From assembly GCF_001548375.1 (NCBI RefSeq), contig NZ_AP017295.1, positions 868,001 to 932,000 on the forward strand: DNA of 64,000 bases, given 5' to 3'. Positions within the stretch are counted from its first letter, which is position 1. Every line of letters begins with the position of its first letter. The stretch comes from Nostoc sp. NIES-3756. GTDB taxonomy: Bacteria; Cyanobacteriota; Cyanobacteriia; Cyanobacteriales; Nostocaceae. Shown one piece after another: positions 27,835 to 35,995 of this stretch. The position numbers were made by a program, and so were the translations under genes. The notes below the pieces were generated by a model. That model made no database searches and was not told the DNA's origin. It was given only the letters and a program-made list of their open reading frames with translations.

Positions 27835-28971
27835 ATGACAAGGAACGGCATCGGTATCCGCACAGCACAAGTGCGTTCAGAACGGCTTACTGGCCAGATT
27901 CACGTATATGATGGTGTCGGTAAAGGTAAGTCTCAAGCGGCTTTGGGTGTAGTTTTACGCTCCATAGGCTTGGGTATTAATACACCGAACAATTCTAATC
28001 GCGTATTACTACTGCGTTTTCTCAAAGGGCCAGAACGGGATTATGACGAAGATGGTGCGATCGCAGCTTTACAGCGTGGTTTTCCCCATCTCATCGACCA
28101 AGTACGTACCGGGAGAGCAGAATTTTTTGGCCCAGAAGAAATCACACCCTTTGACCGGGCTGAAGCGTTACGGGGTTGGGATGTTGCCAAAGGTGCGATC
28201 GCTTCTGGTTTATATTCTGTGGTCGTATTGGATGAAATTAACCCAGTCCTTGATTTGGGGTTACTTTCCGTAGATGAAGTAGTTCAAACATTAAAATCTA
28301 AACCCCAAGAATTAGAAATCATTGCCACAGGACGAGGTGCGCCGCAAGAGTTACTTGATATTGCGGATTTGCACTCGGAAATGAAACCCCAACACCATCC
28401 CATAGCCAAAGAACTTCTAATTAATGGGATTGAAATTTACACTGGTGCAGGTAAAGGTAAATCTACAAGCGCCTTAGGCAAAGCATTACAAGCCATTGGT
28501 AGAGGAATTAACCATCCTGGTTCAACACGGGTATTAATTATGCAGTGGCTTAAAGGTGGTAGTGGTTATACAGAAGATGCAGCGATCGCAGCCTTACGGC
28601 AATCATACCCTGAGGTCGTAGATCATCAACGTTGCGGACGAGATGCGATTGTGTGGCGTAATTCTCGCCAAGAACTAGACTATGTAGAAGCAGAACGCGG
28701 TTGGGAAATAGCTAAAACTGCGATCGCATCTGGACTCTACAAAACTATCATCCTCGACGAACTCAACCCCACTGTAGACTTAGAACTACTTCCCGTAGAA
28801 CCAATTGTCCAAGCCTTACTCCGCAAACCCCGCGACACCGAAATTATCATCACTGGCCGTTGTCAAAACCACCCCGCCTACTTTGACCTAGCCAGCATTC
28901 ACTCTGAGGTTTACTGTCACAAACACTATGCTAATCAAGGCGTAGAACTCAAACGAGGAGTAGATTTTTAA
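27835..28971 (+). CDS. Tandem CobO/BtuR-like P-loop protein (corrinoid adenosyltransferase type)
   Basis: The 378-residue protein consists of two homologous CobO-like halves. The first has Walker A DGVGKGKSQAALG near residue 26-38 and SVVVLDEINPVLDLG near 128. The second has TGAGKGKSTSALG near 203-215 and KTIILDELNPTVDLE near 303. Single-domain CobO/BtuR proteins of about 190 residues adenosylate cob(I)yrinic acid a,c-diamide, and each half has roughly that length. The two halves differ in detail, so one may have a changed role. It is divergent from fraC and followed by heptamer repeats. No cob genes adjoin it; cobQ is 11 kb away. Confidence 0.85.
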   Translation: MTRNGIGIRTAQVRSERLTGQIHVYDGVGKGKSQAALGVVLRSIGLGINTPNNSNRVLLLRFLKGPERDYDEDGAIAALQRGFPHLIDQVRTGRAEFFGPEEITPFDRAEALRGWDVAKGAIASGLYSVVVLDEINPVLDLGLLSVDEVVQTLKSKPQELEIIATGRGAPQELLDIADLHSEMKPQHHPIAKELLINGIEIYTGAGKGKSTSALGKALQAIGRGINHPGSTRVLIMQWLKGGSGYTEDAAIAALRQSYPEVVDHQRCGRDAIVWRNSRQELDYVEAERGWEIAKTAIASGLYKTIILDELNPTVDLELLPVEPIVQALLRKPRDTEIIITGRCQNHPAYFDLASIHSEVYCHKHYANQGVELKRGVDF

Positions 28972-29088
28972 ATTGGTCATTAGTCAACAGCCAATAGTTT
29001 TTACTATGGACTATGGACTTTTGACTATGGACTACAGTCAACCGTTATAAACTATGGACTATGGACTTTTGACTATGGACTTTTAATT
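28972..29088. repeat. Heptamer-repeat (STRR-like) spacer
   Basis: Repeated units ctatgga, cttttga and tagtcaac are arranged in near tandem over about 115 bases (for example actatggactatggacttttgac at two places). These leave no coding capacity until the small gene at 29089. Confidence 0.8.
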
Positions 29089-29199
29089 ATGGACAATCAA
29101 AACCTGCTCGACTGGATTACAGGAGGATTGGCGTTGACTATCCTTGTAGGTGGTTTTTTGATGATGTTTACCACCATCTTCACTACCAAAAACAGATAA
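29089..29199 (+). CDS. 36-residue single-helix membrane protein
   Basis: The ATG at 29089 opens a 36-residue frame: a short acidic/polar start (MDNQNLLDWI), one hydrophobic helix (about 11-31, TGGLALTILVGGFLMMFTTI) and a basic end (FTTKNR), stop TAA. The charge pattern (polar N-terminus, +2 C-terminus) and length resemble the many small single-helix proteins of photosystem, NDH and b6f complexes, but I do not recognise it as any named subunit. It begins immediately after a heptamer-repeat spacer. Confidence 0.6.
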   Translation: MDNQNLLDWITGGLALTILVGGFLMMFTTIFTTKNR

Positions 29200-29337
29200 C
29201 TATACTTGGTTATATAGGGCATTGGCTCATCCCTATGCCCCACCCAAGAATTTTGCATTGATTTGTTGCCAATCCTGAAACATAAGTTGAAAAATTGATA
29301 AAAAACTTTAAAATAAGGATTTGGTGAAGGTGCATAT

Positions 29338-30258
29338 ATGAAAGTAGCAATTACAGGCGCAACAGGATTTGTCGGTACTCGGTTAGTACAACGGCTGCAT
29401 AAAGAAGGTCATCAAATCATAATTTTGACCCGTAACCCTACATCGGCTCGGAGAAATTTTCCTACTCAAACCTATGCCAATGTAGAAATTGTGGCATATG
29501 CACCAAGCACATCTGGAGCGTGGCAAGATGTAATTGCGGGTTGTGATGGTGTAGTTAATTTGGCAGGAGAACCCATCGCCGAGACTCGCTGGACACCAGA
29601 ACAAAAACGAGAAATTCTTAACAGCCGTCAACTAGGTACACAAAAAATAGTCGAAGCTATAGCGAAAGCCAATCCTAAACCTACTGTATTAGTTAATGCT
29701 TCCGCCATTGGTTACTACGGTACAAGTGAAACAACTACCTTTGATGAAAGTAGTGCTTCTGGTGCGGATTTTCTCGCACAGGTTTGTCAAGCGTGGGAAG
29801 CGGAAGCCCAAAAAGTCAAAGAATCTGGTGTTCGCTTAGTCATCTTGCGTTTAGGTATTGTTTTAGGCTTGGGTGGCGCTTTAGGAAAAATGATTACCCC
29901 CTTTAAACTTTATGCTGGAGGGCCTATAGGCAGTGGTCGCCAATGGTTTTCCTGGATTCACATTGATGATTTGGTGAATCTCATTGTGCAAGGTTTGACT
30001 AATTCTCAGTTAGAGGGCGTATATAACGCTACATCTCCTAATCCTGTACGCATGAATGATTTAAGCCAAACTATGGGACAAGTAATGAACCGTCCTTCAT
30101 GGCTACCTGTTCCTGCTTTTGCTCTAGAAGCTCTTTTAGGAGATGGAGCGATCGTTGTTCTAGAAGGTCAACAGGTACTTCCTAAACGCGCTTTAGAAGC
30201 CGGAATTAAATATCAGTATCCTACTTTACAACCAGCACTGCAAGAAATTTTGAAATAA
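29338..30258 (+). CDS. TIGR01777-type NAD-dependent epimerase/dehydratase (YfcH/SulA-like)
   Basis: The 306-residue short-chain dehydrogenase-like protein has the nucleotide-binding start VAITGATGFVGTRLVQRL (GxxGxxG), NLAGEPIAETRWTPEQK near residue 79, the SxxxYY-type SAIGYYG near 123 and the C-terminal DUF1731 segment (PVPAFALEALLGDGAIVVLEGQQVLPKRALE). The plant homologue affects chloroplast division, and bacterial members are YfcH-like oxidoreductases of unknown substrate. Single gene with a short spacer to the convergent membrane-protein gene. Confidence 0.92.
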   Translation: MKVAITGATGFVGTRLVQRLHKEGHQIIILTRNPTSARRNFPTQTYANVEIVAYAPSTSGAWQDVIAGCDGVVNLAGEPIAETRWTPEQKREILNSRQLGTQKIVEAIAKANPKPTVLVNASAIGYYGTSETTTFDESSASGADFLAQVCQAWEAEAQKVKESGVRLVILRLGIVLGLGGALGKMITPFKLYAGGPIGSGRQWFSWIHIDDLVNLIVQGLTNSQLEGVYNATSPNPVRMNDLSQTMGQVMNRPSWLPVPAFALEALLGDGAIVVLEGQQVLPKRALEAGIKYQYPTLQPALQEILK

Positions 30259-30283
30259 TCACAATGACTCATCAAATTATTAA

Positions 30284-30529
30284 CTATTGACTAGAAAGGA
30301 ATTTCTTAGATACCCAATTGATTAAACCACTGAGCAGTGCGCCACCCATAAGGATGCCAATAGCTGGGTTAAATACAGGTTGCCAGAGTTTGTGCCACAA
30401 ATCTAGACCGAGATTGATTCCTGATGCTTCACCTATCACAGCGATCACAAACCAACCAAAGCCTAAAAATACCAGAAATACATCCGCAACTAAAATTAAG
30501 TTGAGCCAGTTGAGTAATTTATCTTTCAT
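30284..30529 (-). CDS. Small conserved membrane protein (81 residues)
   Basis: The protein starts MKDKLLNWLNLILVADVFLVF and has two hydrophobic helices (about 8-31 and 53-72) connected by GEASGINLGLDLWHKLWQPVFNP, with a basic C-terminus. The ATG at 30529 was chosen because the upstream extension consists of heptamer-type repeat sequence. No function is known. Convergent with the epimerase gene. Confidence 0.7.
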   Translation of the reverse strand: MKDKLLNWLNLILVADVFLVFLGFGWFVIAVIGEASGINLGLDLWHKLWQPVFNPAIGILMGGALLSGLINWVSKKFLSSQ

Positions 30530-30615
30530 AATTTGCAGGGAGTGGAGAGTAGGGAGTGGAGAGTGAGTATGAAATAACACTTTTCATCTCGCTTCTAGTC
30601 CCTACTTACTAACTT

Positions 30616-31053
30616 TTATTCGTTAAACAACCAACCTTGGACTTTCGCCAAGCTTTGCCAATCAGGTTTTCTACTGAATCCGTCTTCAATACTAGTTTGT
30701 ATGTCTTGTTCCCACTCAGGATTGACTAGGATTAACTGTTTTGCAATATCAATGTGTTGGCGTAAACCTTTTTGTCCAGTTTCCAGCATAGCCACGGCAA
30801 GATTTACCCTACCTTGTGGGTCTTGGGGATTGATTTTTACCGCCTTTTGTGCAGCCTTGAGAGCTAAATTTGGCTTGTTTTCCAACAGATATAACCAAGA
30901 TAGACAAATCCAAGCTGCACTGGCTTTAGGAGCGCGATCGCACACTTCCTTAAACACAGGGATTAAGTCAGCAGCAGCCTCTCCCGCCTTATAGCGTTCT
31001 AAACCTTTATCAAATAAAGAATCAACAGTATCAGTTGTATTAGTCATTATCAT
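30616..31053 (-). CDS. TPR-repeat protein
   Basis: The 145-residue protein has about three tetratricopeptide units: FDKGLERYKAGEAAADLIPVF near residue 14, ASAAWICLSWLYLLENKPNLALKAAQKAVKINPQDP near 40-75 and GRVNLAVAMLETGQ near 76. It is a cytosolic protein-protein interaction module. The start may be Met1 or Met3 (MIMTNTTD); MTN is encoded by atgactaat, which resembles the heptamer repeats upstream. Confidence 0.82.
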   Translation of the reverse strand: MIMTNTTDTVDSLFDKGLERYKAGEAAADLIPVFKEVCDRAPKASAAWICLSWLYLLENKPNLALKAAQKAVKINPQDPQGRVNLAVAMLETGQKGLRQHIDIAKQLILVNPEWEQDIQTSIEDGFSRKPDWQSLAKVQGWLFNE

Positions 31054-31124
31054 TAGTCCTTAGTCATTAGTCAGTGGTCAGTTGTTATGAGCAACTAAAA
31101 ACTGACCACTGACAATTGACAATT
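31054..31124. repeat. Heptamer repeats with dyad symmetry
   Basis: cattagtcc and ttagtcattagtcagtggtcagttg at 31049-31084 face aactgaccactgacaattgacaatt at 31097-31121, giving a long imperfect hairpin (cagtggtcagtt with aactgaccactg) between the TPR and IscA-like genes. Confidence 0.75.
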
Positions 31125-31481
31125 CTACACCCCAAATGATTTACCGCAACCACAGGTCTGAGAAGCATTAGGATTTGTGAATTGAAAACCACCGCCGATC
31201 ATGGCATCGCTATAGTCGAGCATTAAGCCGTAAAGATATAACAAACTTTTGCGATCGCAAACAATTTTGAAGCCATCGTAGTCAAAAACTTCATCCTGAG
31301 GAGTGATCTTACTTTCCTGTTCAAAGTCCATCATGTAAGACATCCCAGAGCAGCCACCTTGGCGTACTCCCACTCTCAAGCACAAATCTTGACCTTGCTT
31401 TTCTTGGAGGGACTTTACTTGTCGCAAAGCAGTTTCGCTCAACAGTATGCCGCGTTGTTGAGGCTGAGTTGCTTGTGTCAT
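31125..31481 (-). CDS. A-type iron-sulfur carrier (HesB/IscA/SufA family)
   Basis: The 118-residue protein carries the three conserved cysteines of A-type carriers: [14 protein letters not shown] near residue 44, and the C-terminal TCGCGKSF pair. The [20 protein letters not shown] start ([18 protein letters not shown]) is also typical. Such proteins pass Fe-S clusters to apoproteins. It could be the housekeeping SufA/IscA rather than the nif-linked HesB, as no nif gene is near. Confidence 0.94.
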   Translation of the reverse strand: MTQATQPQQRGILLSETALRQVKSLQEKQGQDLCLRVGVRQGGCSGMSYMMDFEQESKITPQDEVFDYDGFKIVCDRKSLLYLYGLMLDYSDAMIGGGFQFTNPNASQTCGCGKSFGV

Positions 31482-31912
31482 AGAATTTTCAACTCCTGAG
31501 GTAATTTAAAATATTCGTTTCGGGCTTGTGACTACCCTTAGTTTGTTTTTCTATTTTTTATCCATTCTAGCGACAATAATGACTTTAATTATCATTGGTC
31601 ATTGGTCATTAGTCATCTCTTACAAAGTTCTGTTCGGAGGAAACCTCCGCTCAGACTTTGCGCTTAGTCCATAGTCAACAGTCTATAGTCCATAGTTATT
31701 CTCCCTCCTCCCCTGACTATTAACAAAAACATGATCTCCTTGAGGGTGAAGTTTTTTATTCTAGAATTGAAAGACTCAGTATGTTGAAAGATTTGGTATT
31801 TTTAGAGTTCCAGCCTCTAACAGTCTAAGTCATAACCAGCCAAGAAGATTGCTTCACGGCCAGCCTTCCCAACTGTTCTGTTCCATCGCTTGTTTCTGAC
31901 TAACCCATCTCT
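31482..31912. other. Spacer carrying heptamer repeats and a 73-bp element
   Basis: No gene. It contains heptamer repeats (ggtcattggtcattagtc near 31597) and the 73-bp dispersed element listed separately, then a ttctccctcctcccctgac pyrimidine tract. The last 150 bases are the likely promoter region of the next gene. Confidence 0.6.
31608..31680. repeat. 73-bp dispersed element, copy A
   Basis: Identical base for base to 57777-57849. Inside are an inner inverted repeat ggagg-aaa-cctcc and an outer caaagttctg / cagactttg imperfect pair, so it can form a hairpin. Both copies are embedded in attagtc / ccatagtc heptamers, and neither encodes a protein. Confidence 0.95.
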
Positions 31913-33553
31913 ATGACAACTTTTAATCGCTCTACCAGTCGTCGGTTGAAGAAATTAACCCAAATTCCTTCTGTATGGGAGGGCGATCGCCGTCCGTTGT
32001 CATCTCCGCATACCCTAAATTTACACTCAGACTCTAAGGGTGATTGTATTTTATGGGTAGACGGTTCACAAGGCATTGTCCGGGGAATGGATGTCATATC
32101 AGAAGACACTGGGCCGGAAGCAATTGTTCGCACCTTAATGCGTGCAATGGAACATCCCCACAGTCCCGCCAAACCTGCACGACCACAAAAAATTCTGGTG
32201 CGCGATCGCGAAATCCAGTTTTATCTGCGTGGTGTACTCCAAGATTTGGATATCGCCATAGATTATGCACCAGAACTGCCCCTCATTGATGAACTGTTTC
32301 GCGGATTTGAGGAAATTATTGATAGTCAGGTTCCTGACATTCCTCCCCAGTATGCCAAAGCCTTACACGAAAAAGCGTATGCGATGTGGCAAGCAGCGCC
32401 TTGGGAATTTTTAGAAGAGCAGCAAATTATATCTATAGAGATTAATAAATGGGATGTAGGCACACTCTACGCTTCAGTTATGGGAATGCTGGGAATGGAG
32501 TATGGCATTTTGTTTTATCGCTCGGAAGATTCTCTCAAACGCTTTCGTGCTGAAGTGTTAAGTAATGAAGAATCCCACGGACATTTAGAGGAGGCTTTTC
32601 TTAAACAAGATTGCTTGTTTCTCACTTTTGAGCGTGAGGATGAAACTGATGATGAGGATGAATTTGAAGATTTAGGTGATTTGGCATTATCAGACCTTAC
32701 TCCTACCTTTGGCAACATCCATCCCTTAGAAGGATTACGCTCTGTCCTGTACGATGAGGAAGCGGCTGTTGTCTTCTTGGCGTTGGAAAGCCTCTCTCGC
32801 TTCATTCGTGATCATCGCCGCCAATTGTCAAATCGGGAGTTCCCTAGCCTAAGTCGTCGCTATCGCATTTCTCTACCTGCATCCGATGAAGCGACTAAAG
32901 CTGTATCAGTAACTGTTTCTACCATGCCGCAACTCGCCGCAGAGTTGGCAGAAATGGCAGATGTACTCATGGATGAGGAAGATTTTGAAGAATTTGCTTC
33001 TTTAGAGTCTCGCTCCTTGCGGGATGACTTGATACCAGAAGACTCATTTCTCAGTTTGGGTGTAGTTTCTTGGGAAATGTTAGAGTATCTGCGCCAAGGA
33101 GTGAAATACCATCAGCTGGGTGAGTATAAACAAGTGGGTGATGGTCTACCCGTAATTTTAATTCAAACATCACGCCCCAAAGCAAAGACCGTCATCGAAA
33201 ATATCGAAGCAATCGGCGGATTGAAAGCTATTTGCTTTAATCCAGGTGCAGACCCCTTTGATGGCGATCGCTACGACTTGGGTTTATTGCAGACTCAAAA
33301 TGGTGAATTATTCCTGTTTGGCGAATTTTTAGATGATGATCCAGTCCATGTAGAAGCCAGACGCAAGTGGAACCAACGCTGTAAAAATACCAAAGGTTTC
33401 TGTGGATTAATTATCGCCAAAGGCTTAACAGGAGCTTCTCGTGGCAATCCCCAACTGCGGGATATGATGGCTTTATTTGAAGCGCGATCGCTCTCACCCA
33501 AGGAGTTAGGTCTGGGAACTCTCCAACTCATGCCTCAGTTTCAACTGGAATAA
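31913..33553 (+). CDS. Conserved cyanobacterial protein of unknown function (546 residues)
   Basis: A soluble protein without signal peptide. The N-terminal half (about 40-215) has WVDGSQGIVRGMDVISEDTGPEAIVRTL and a helical part with PPQYAKALHEKAYAMW. A very acidic linker (EREDETDDEDEFEDLGD) lies near 240-257. The C-terminal half has a mixed alpha/beta part with VILIQTSRPKAKTVIENIEAIGGL and FCGLIIAKGLTGASRGNPQLRDM. The fold is not recognised with certainty (it may correspond to DUF6930). It appears to be a single gene; no terminator was seen until a hairpin 430 bases downstream. Confidence 0.8.
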   Translation: MTTFNRSTSRRLKKLTQIPSVWEGDRRPLSSPHTLNLHSDSKGDCILWVDGSQGIVRGMDVISEDTGPEAIVRTLMRAMEHPHSPAKPARPQKILVRDREIQFYLRGVLQDLDIAIDYAPELPLIDELFRGFEEIIDSQVPDIPPQYAKALHEKAYAMWQAAPWEFLEEQQIISIEINKWDVGTLYASVMGMLGMEYGILFYRSEDSLKRFRAEVLSNEESHGHLEEAFLKQDCLFLTFEREDETDDEDEFEDLGDLALSDLTPTFGNIHPLEGLRSVLYDEEAAVVFLALESLSRFIRDHRRQLSNREFPSLSRRYRISLPASDEATKAVSVTVSTMPQLAAELAEMADVLMDEEDFEEFASLESRSLRDDLIPEDSFLSLGVVSWEMLEYLRQGVKYHQLGEYKQVGDGLPVILIQTSRPKAKTVIENIEAIGGLKAICFNPGADPFDGDRYDLGLLQTQNGELFLFGEFLDDDPVHVEARRKWNQRCKNTKGFCGLIIAKGLTGASRGNPQLRDMMALFEARSLSPKELGLGTLQLMPQFQLE

Positions 33554-33982
33554 CATCTGCGGTCAACACTAATTTGTAGACATACATTTTAGTTGCGCTC
33601 AAACATGATATGGCTGTAGCTATATAGGTTAGGACATTTTCCAAATTTGAATGCAGGAAATAGTAAGACTTTCCCTCCTGCCTCTCCACAGTCGCTACAA
33701 CGGGGAAAACCCCCCTCCGGGTATGCCTTCTCTACGAGAGGCTGCGCCAACGGCACGCCAAGGGCGAACACCAGTCCCCTACGGCGGGAAACCCTTCTAC
33801 ATGGCTGAATTCAACGCAACGAGCTGCTCTCTGCCTTCTGCTATACTTCCTTGTCCCAGTCCAAGTTACTATGCTTGGACTGCAACTCCGTATCACTTCC
33901 AAGGTGACTACCCTAGACAATTCTGAACTTAAAATACACCAGGGTTTCTGTTCTCAGTAGTAATAGGCGAAGTTAACAATAA
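33554..33982. other. Non-coding stretch with GC-rich repeat and a strong hairpin
   Basis: A short frame at 33651-33926 is mostly repeat-derived and not credible as a gene. The stretch 33716-33790 (ccgggtatgccttctctacgagaggctgcgccaac...) belongs to the repeat family also seen at 41.14 kb. At 33857-33882 a perfect 9-base stem (cagtccaag/cttggactg) occurs. A structured transcript ending at the terminator at 33983 is possible. Confidence 0.45.
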
Positions 33983-34022
33983 TTTCACTAGCCAATACTC
34001 TGACTAGTGAAACCCTTTTTTT
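33983..34022 (+). terminator. Rho-independent terminator-like hairpin
   Basis: tttcactag at 33983-33991 pairs perfectly with ctagtgaaa at 34004-34012. It is followed by ccc and a run of seven to eight T. No protein gene ends within 400 bases upstream, so it may end the 31.9-kb gene's long transcript or an unannotated RNA. Confidence 0.7.
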
Positions 34023-35522
34023 ACTTAGGGTTAATGTAATAAATAATACTTTAAAACAAATAAAAGATATATTTTCTAATCCCTAATACCAACCTCTAGC
34101 CCCTATTTTTCGCCAGTCATTATTCTTTTATTAATTTTTTATACAAAGGTTTTATTGCTGTGATTTTTATTTACTATCTGAGTAAATTAGTTTTTTGTGT
34201 TCGCTAGGTCTGAAAATAAATATCTCAGGTTTTTGGGAAAGTAATATCACTGAACTGTATCAAGAATACAACTAAAAATCTTTTACTTTATATGTTTGAG
34301 TCTTTGTCAATACAGTTAATCAAAAATTCAGTAATTCAGAAATTGACTTTATGCTTTTCTTACAAAGAAATAACATTATAAATTGTAATTTTGATAAAGA
34401 TTAATACAAACCAGAAAAACACCGATATAATAGCCATACAACGATGAATAAACTGCTAAAAGCAAAAGTTACTACTTGTTTATTTTATGGGTGCTAAGAG
34501 TCAGTAACTAAAGTTATTACTGCTAAATTGTTGTTGTAAAGCATCTAATTAATAGCAGTAATTGAAATCTACTCTAATTCAATTAATGATTACCATTTAA
34601 AAAATAGATGGGTCATTTTTGATAGAGGAATAAAATAGTGAATTGAATCAATGGAGCTAATTATCAATCACTAAAATAAAATTTCCAGAATCCAGATAAC
34701 TTAAATCAGTAGTTTTAAATTTTAGGTGCTGTGCTGTTGTCAACTACAAAGTAAATTAATTCACAATCAGCAATTGATGAAGTATACGGGCATGACAATA
34801 TTTACTACAGGAACAAAATCAATTTAGTTGCATCCTTACCACTTAGGCGACAAAAATTACCATGACAATTTTCTGAAGTTTACAGTGGTTAACTTCTTGC
34901 AAGATTAACTATAAAACCGAGAAAATTCACTCCAAAGTCTTGCTTGGGCTGTTTGAGTTAGTTGTTCAAACTGATTCTGGAAAGTTATTTGCTGTAAGTG
35001 CTGAATGTCTTAGGTATTACAGTAAAGAGACATCTTTGAGGTGAGGAAGTTAGGTAATGAACGCAGATGTCTGGGGCTTTTAGGAGTTTACCATCTTAAT
35101 AGCATACCCATAAGAGCGATCGCTTGATGATAGCTAGTTAAATGTGATTCTTATGGAAGATGATCTATCCAGGTTGTAGATGATATTAGGCTGACTAAGA
35201 TGTCACGTACTTTTGATAATTCAACTTTGAAAAAAATTTACGGAGTGAACATTAAATAAGTTAGACTCATCTATACAAATTAATTGCTAAACTTTAGGTT
35301 CCTATTGCTAGGGTTATTCTCTGGAATAGTGATCTTACCTATTATTCTTCGACCAGGAGTAATTCATTCATTATATTTTCTGGAAAAACGATGAATAATT
35401 TGCCAAACCTAGCATTTTTGATATTAACGATATCGCTTGTTTCGTGTCACAAATTCTGATAATCTTATCGTCTTCATCTTTGATTGAGTTGTTTTTGATG
35501 GTGTCAATACACAGCAAATAGC
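34023..35522. other. 1.5-kb AT-rich region with no gene recognised
   Basis: Frames are short on both strands and no tRNA-like cloverleaf, ribozyme or terminator was recognised. Composition is strongly AT-rich up to about 34.75 kb and more mixed after. It could hold a long 5' leader, a regulatory RNA or a decayed gene; I see nothing that decides. Confidence 0.4.
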
Positions 35523-35699
35523 ATGATAATGACTAATAAAAAATGGGCCGTTAAACGCATAACTGTTAACTTAGCAGCACAAGAAGCAGAAAAACTGGAA
35601 AAATATTGTCAACAGACAGGTAGACCAGCAACTGATGTAATTCGGGAACTCATTAGAAGCTTACCCATAACAGATGACAACAAAGAAACAAATAGTTAG
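35523..35699 (+). CDS. Small ribbon-helix-helix (CopG-like) DNA-binding protein
   Basis: The 58-residue protein shows the RHH pattern: basic strand (KKWAVKRITVNL), first helix (AAQEAEKLEKYCQQTG) and second helix with the conserved turn (RPATDVIRELIRSL), then a polar tail. RHH dimers bind DNA through the strand and often autoregulate. The start may be Met1 or Met3 (MIMTNKKW). No toxin gene adjoins, so a plain repressor is more likely than an antitoxin. zds begins about 300 bases downstream on the same strand. Confidence 0.75.
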   Translation: MIMTNKKWAVKRITVNLAAQEAEKLEKYCQQTGRPATDVIRELIRSLPITDDNKETNS

Positions 35700-35995
35700 G
35701 GGGTGTTTTCAGATTTTTTATTCACATTTACATCTACATCTATAAAGAACACTTGACAGATACCCGCAATGCTTTTTTAGTCTGTTTTAACTAACGAAAG
35801 TTAGTTGACCAGAATACACGCGCGTGGAGTTAAGTGTATCTGGTAACAAAAACTCAAAGGATTAATAAAAGCATATTGATCATCAGGGGCATAACTCATG
35901 TTGCCCTACAACATACTGCTTGAATTTATATAAGTAGCAAATTCCGACACCAACCCAGTTACAATTTGTAAAGCAGGTGAATAAGGAAGGACGGA

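Noticed and set aside
33651-33926. 91-residue plus-strand frame
   Set aside because: Its central part is encoded by a dispersed GC-rich repeat (cttctctacgagaggct...), and it crosses a strong hairpin.
35523-35699. RHH protein as antitoxin
   Set aside because: No toxin-like frame (RelE/ParE, PIN, HicA) lies on either side; a plain regulator is the simpler reading.
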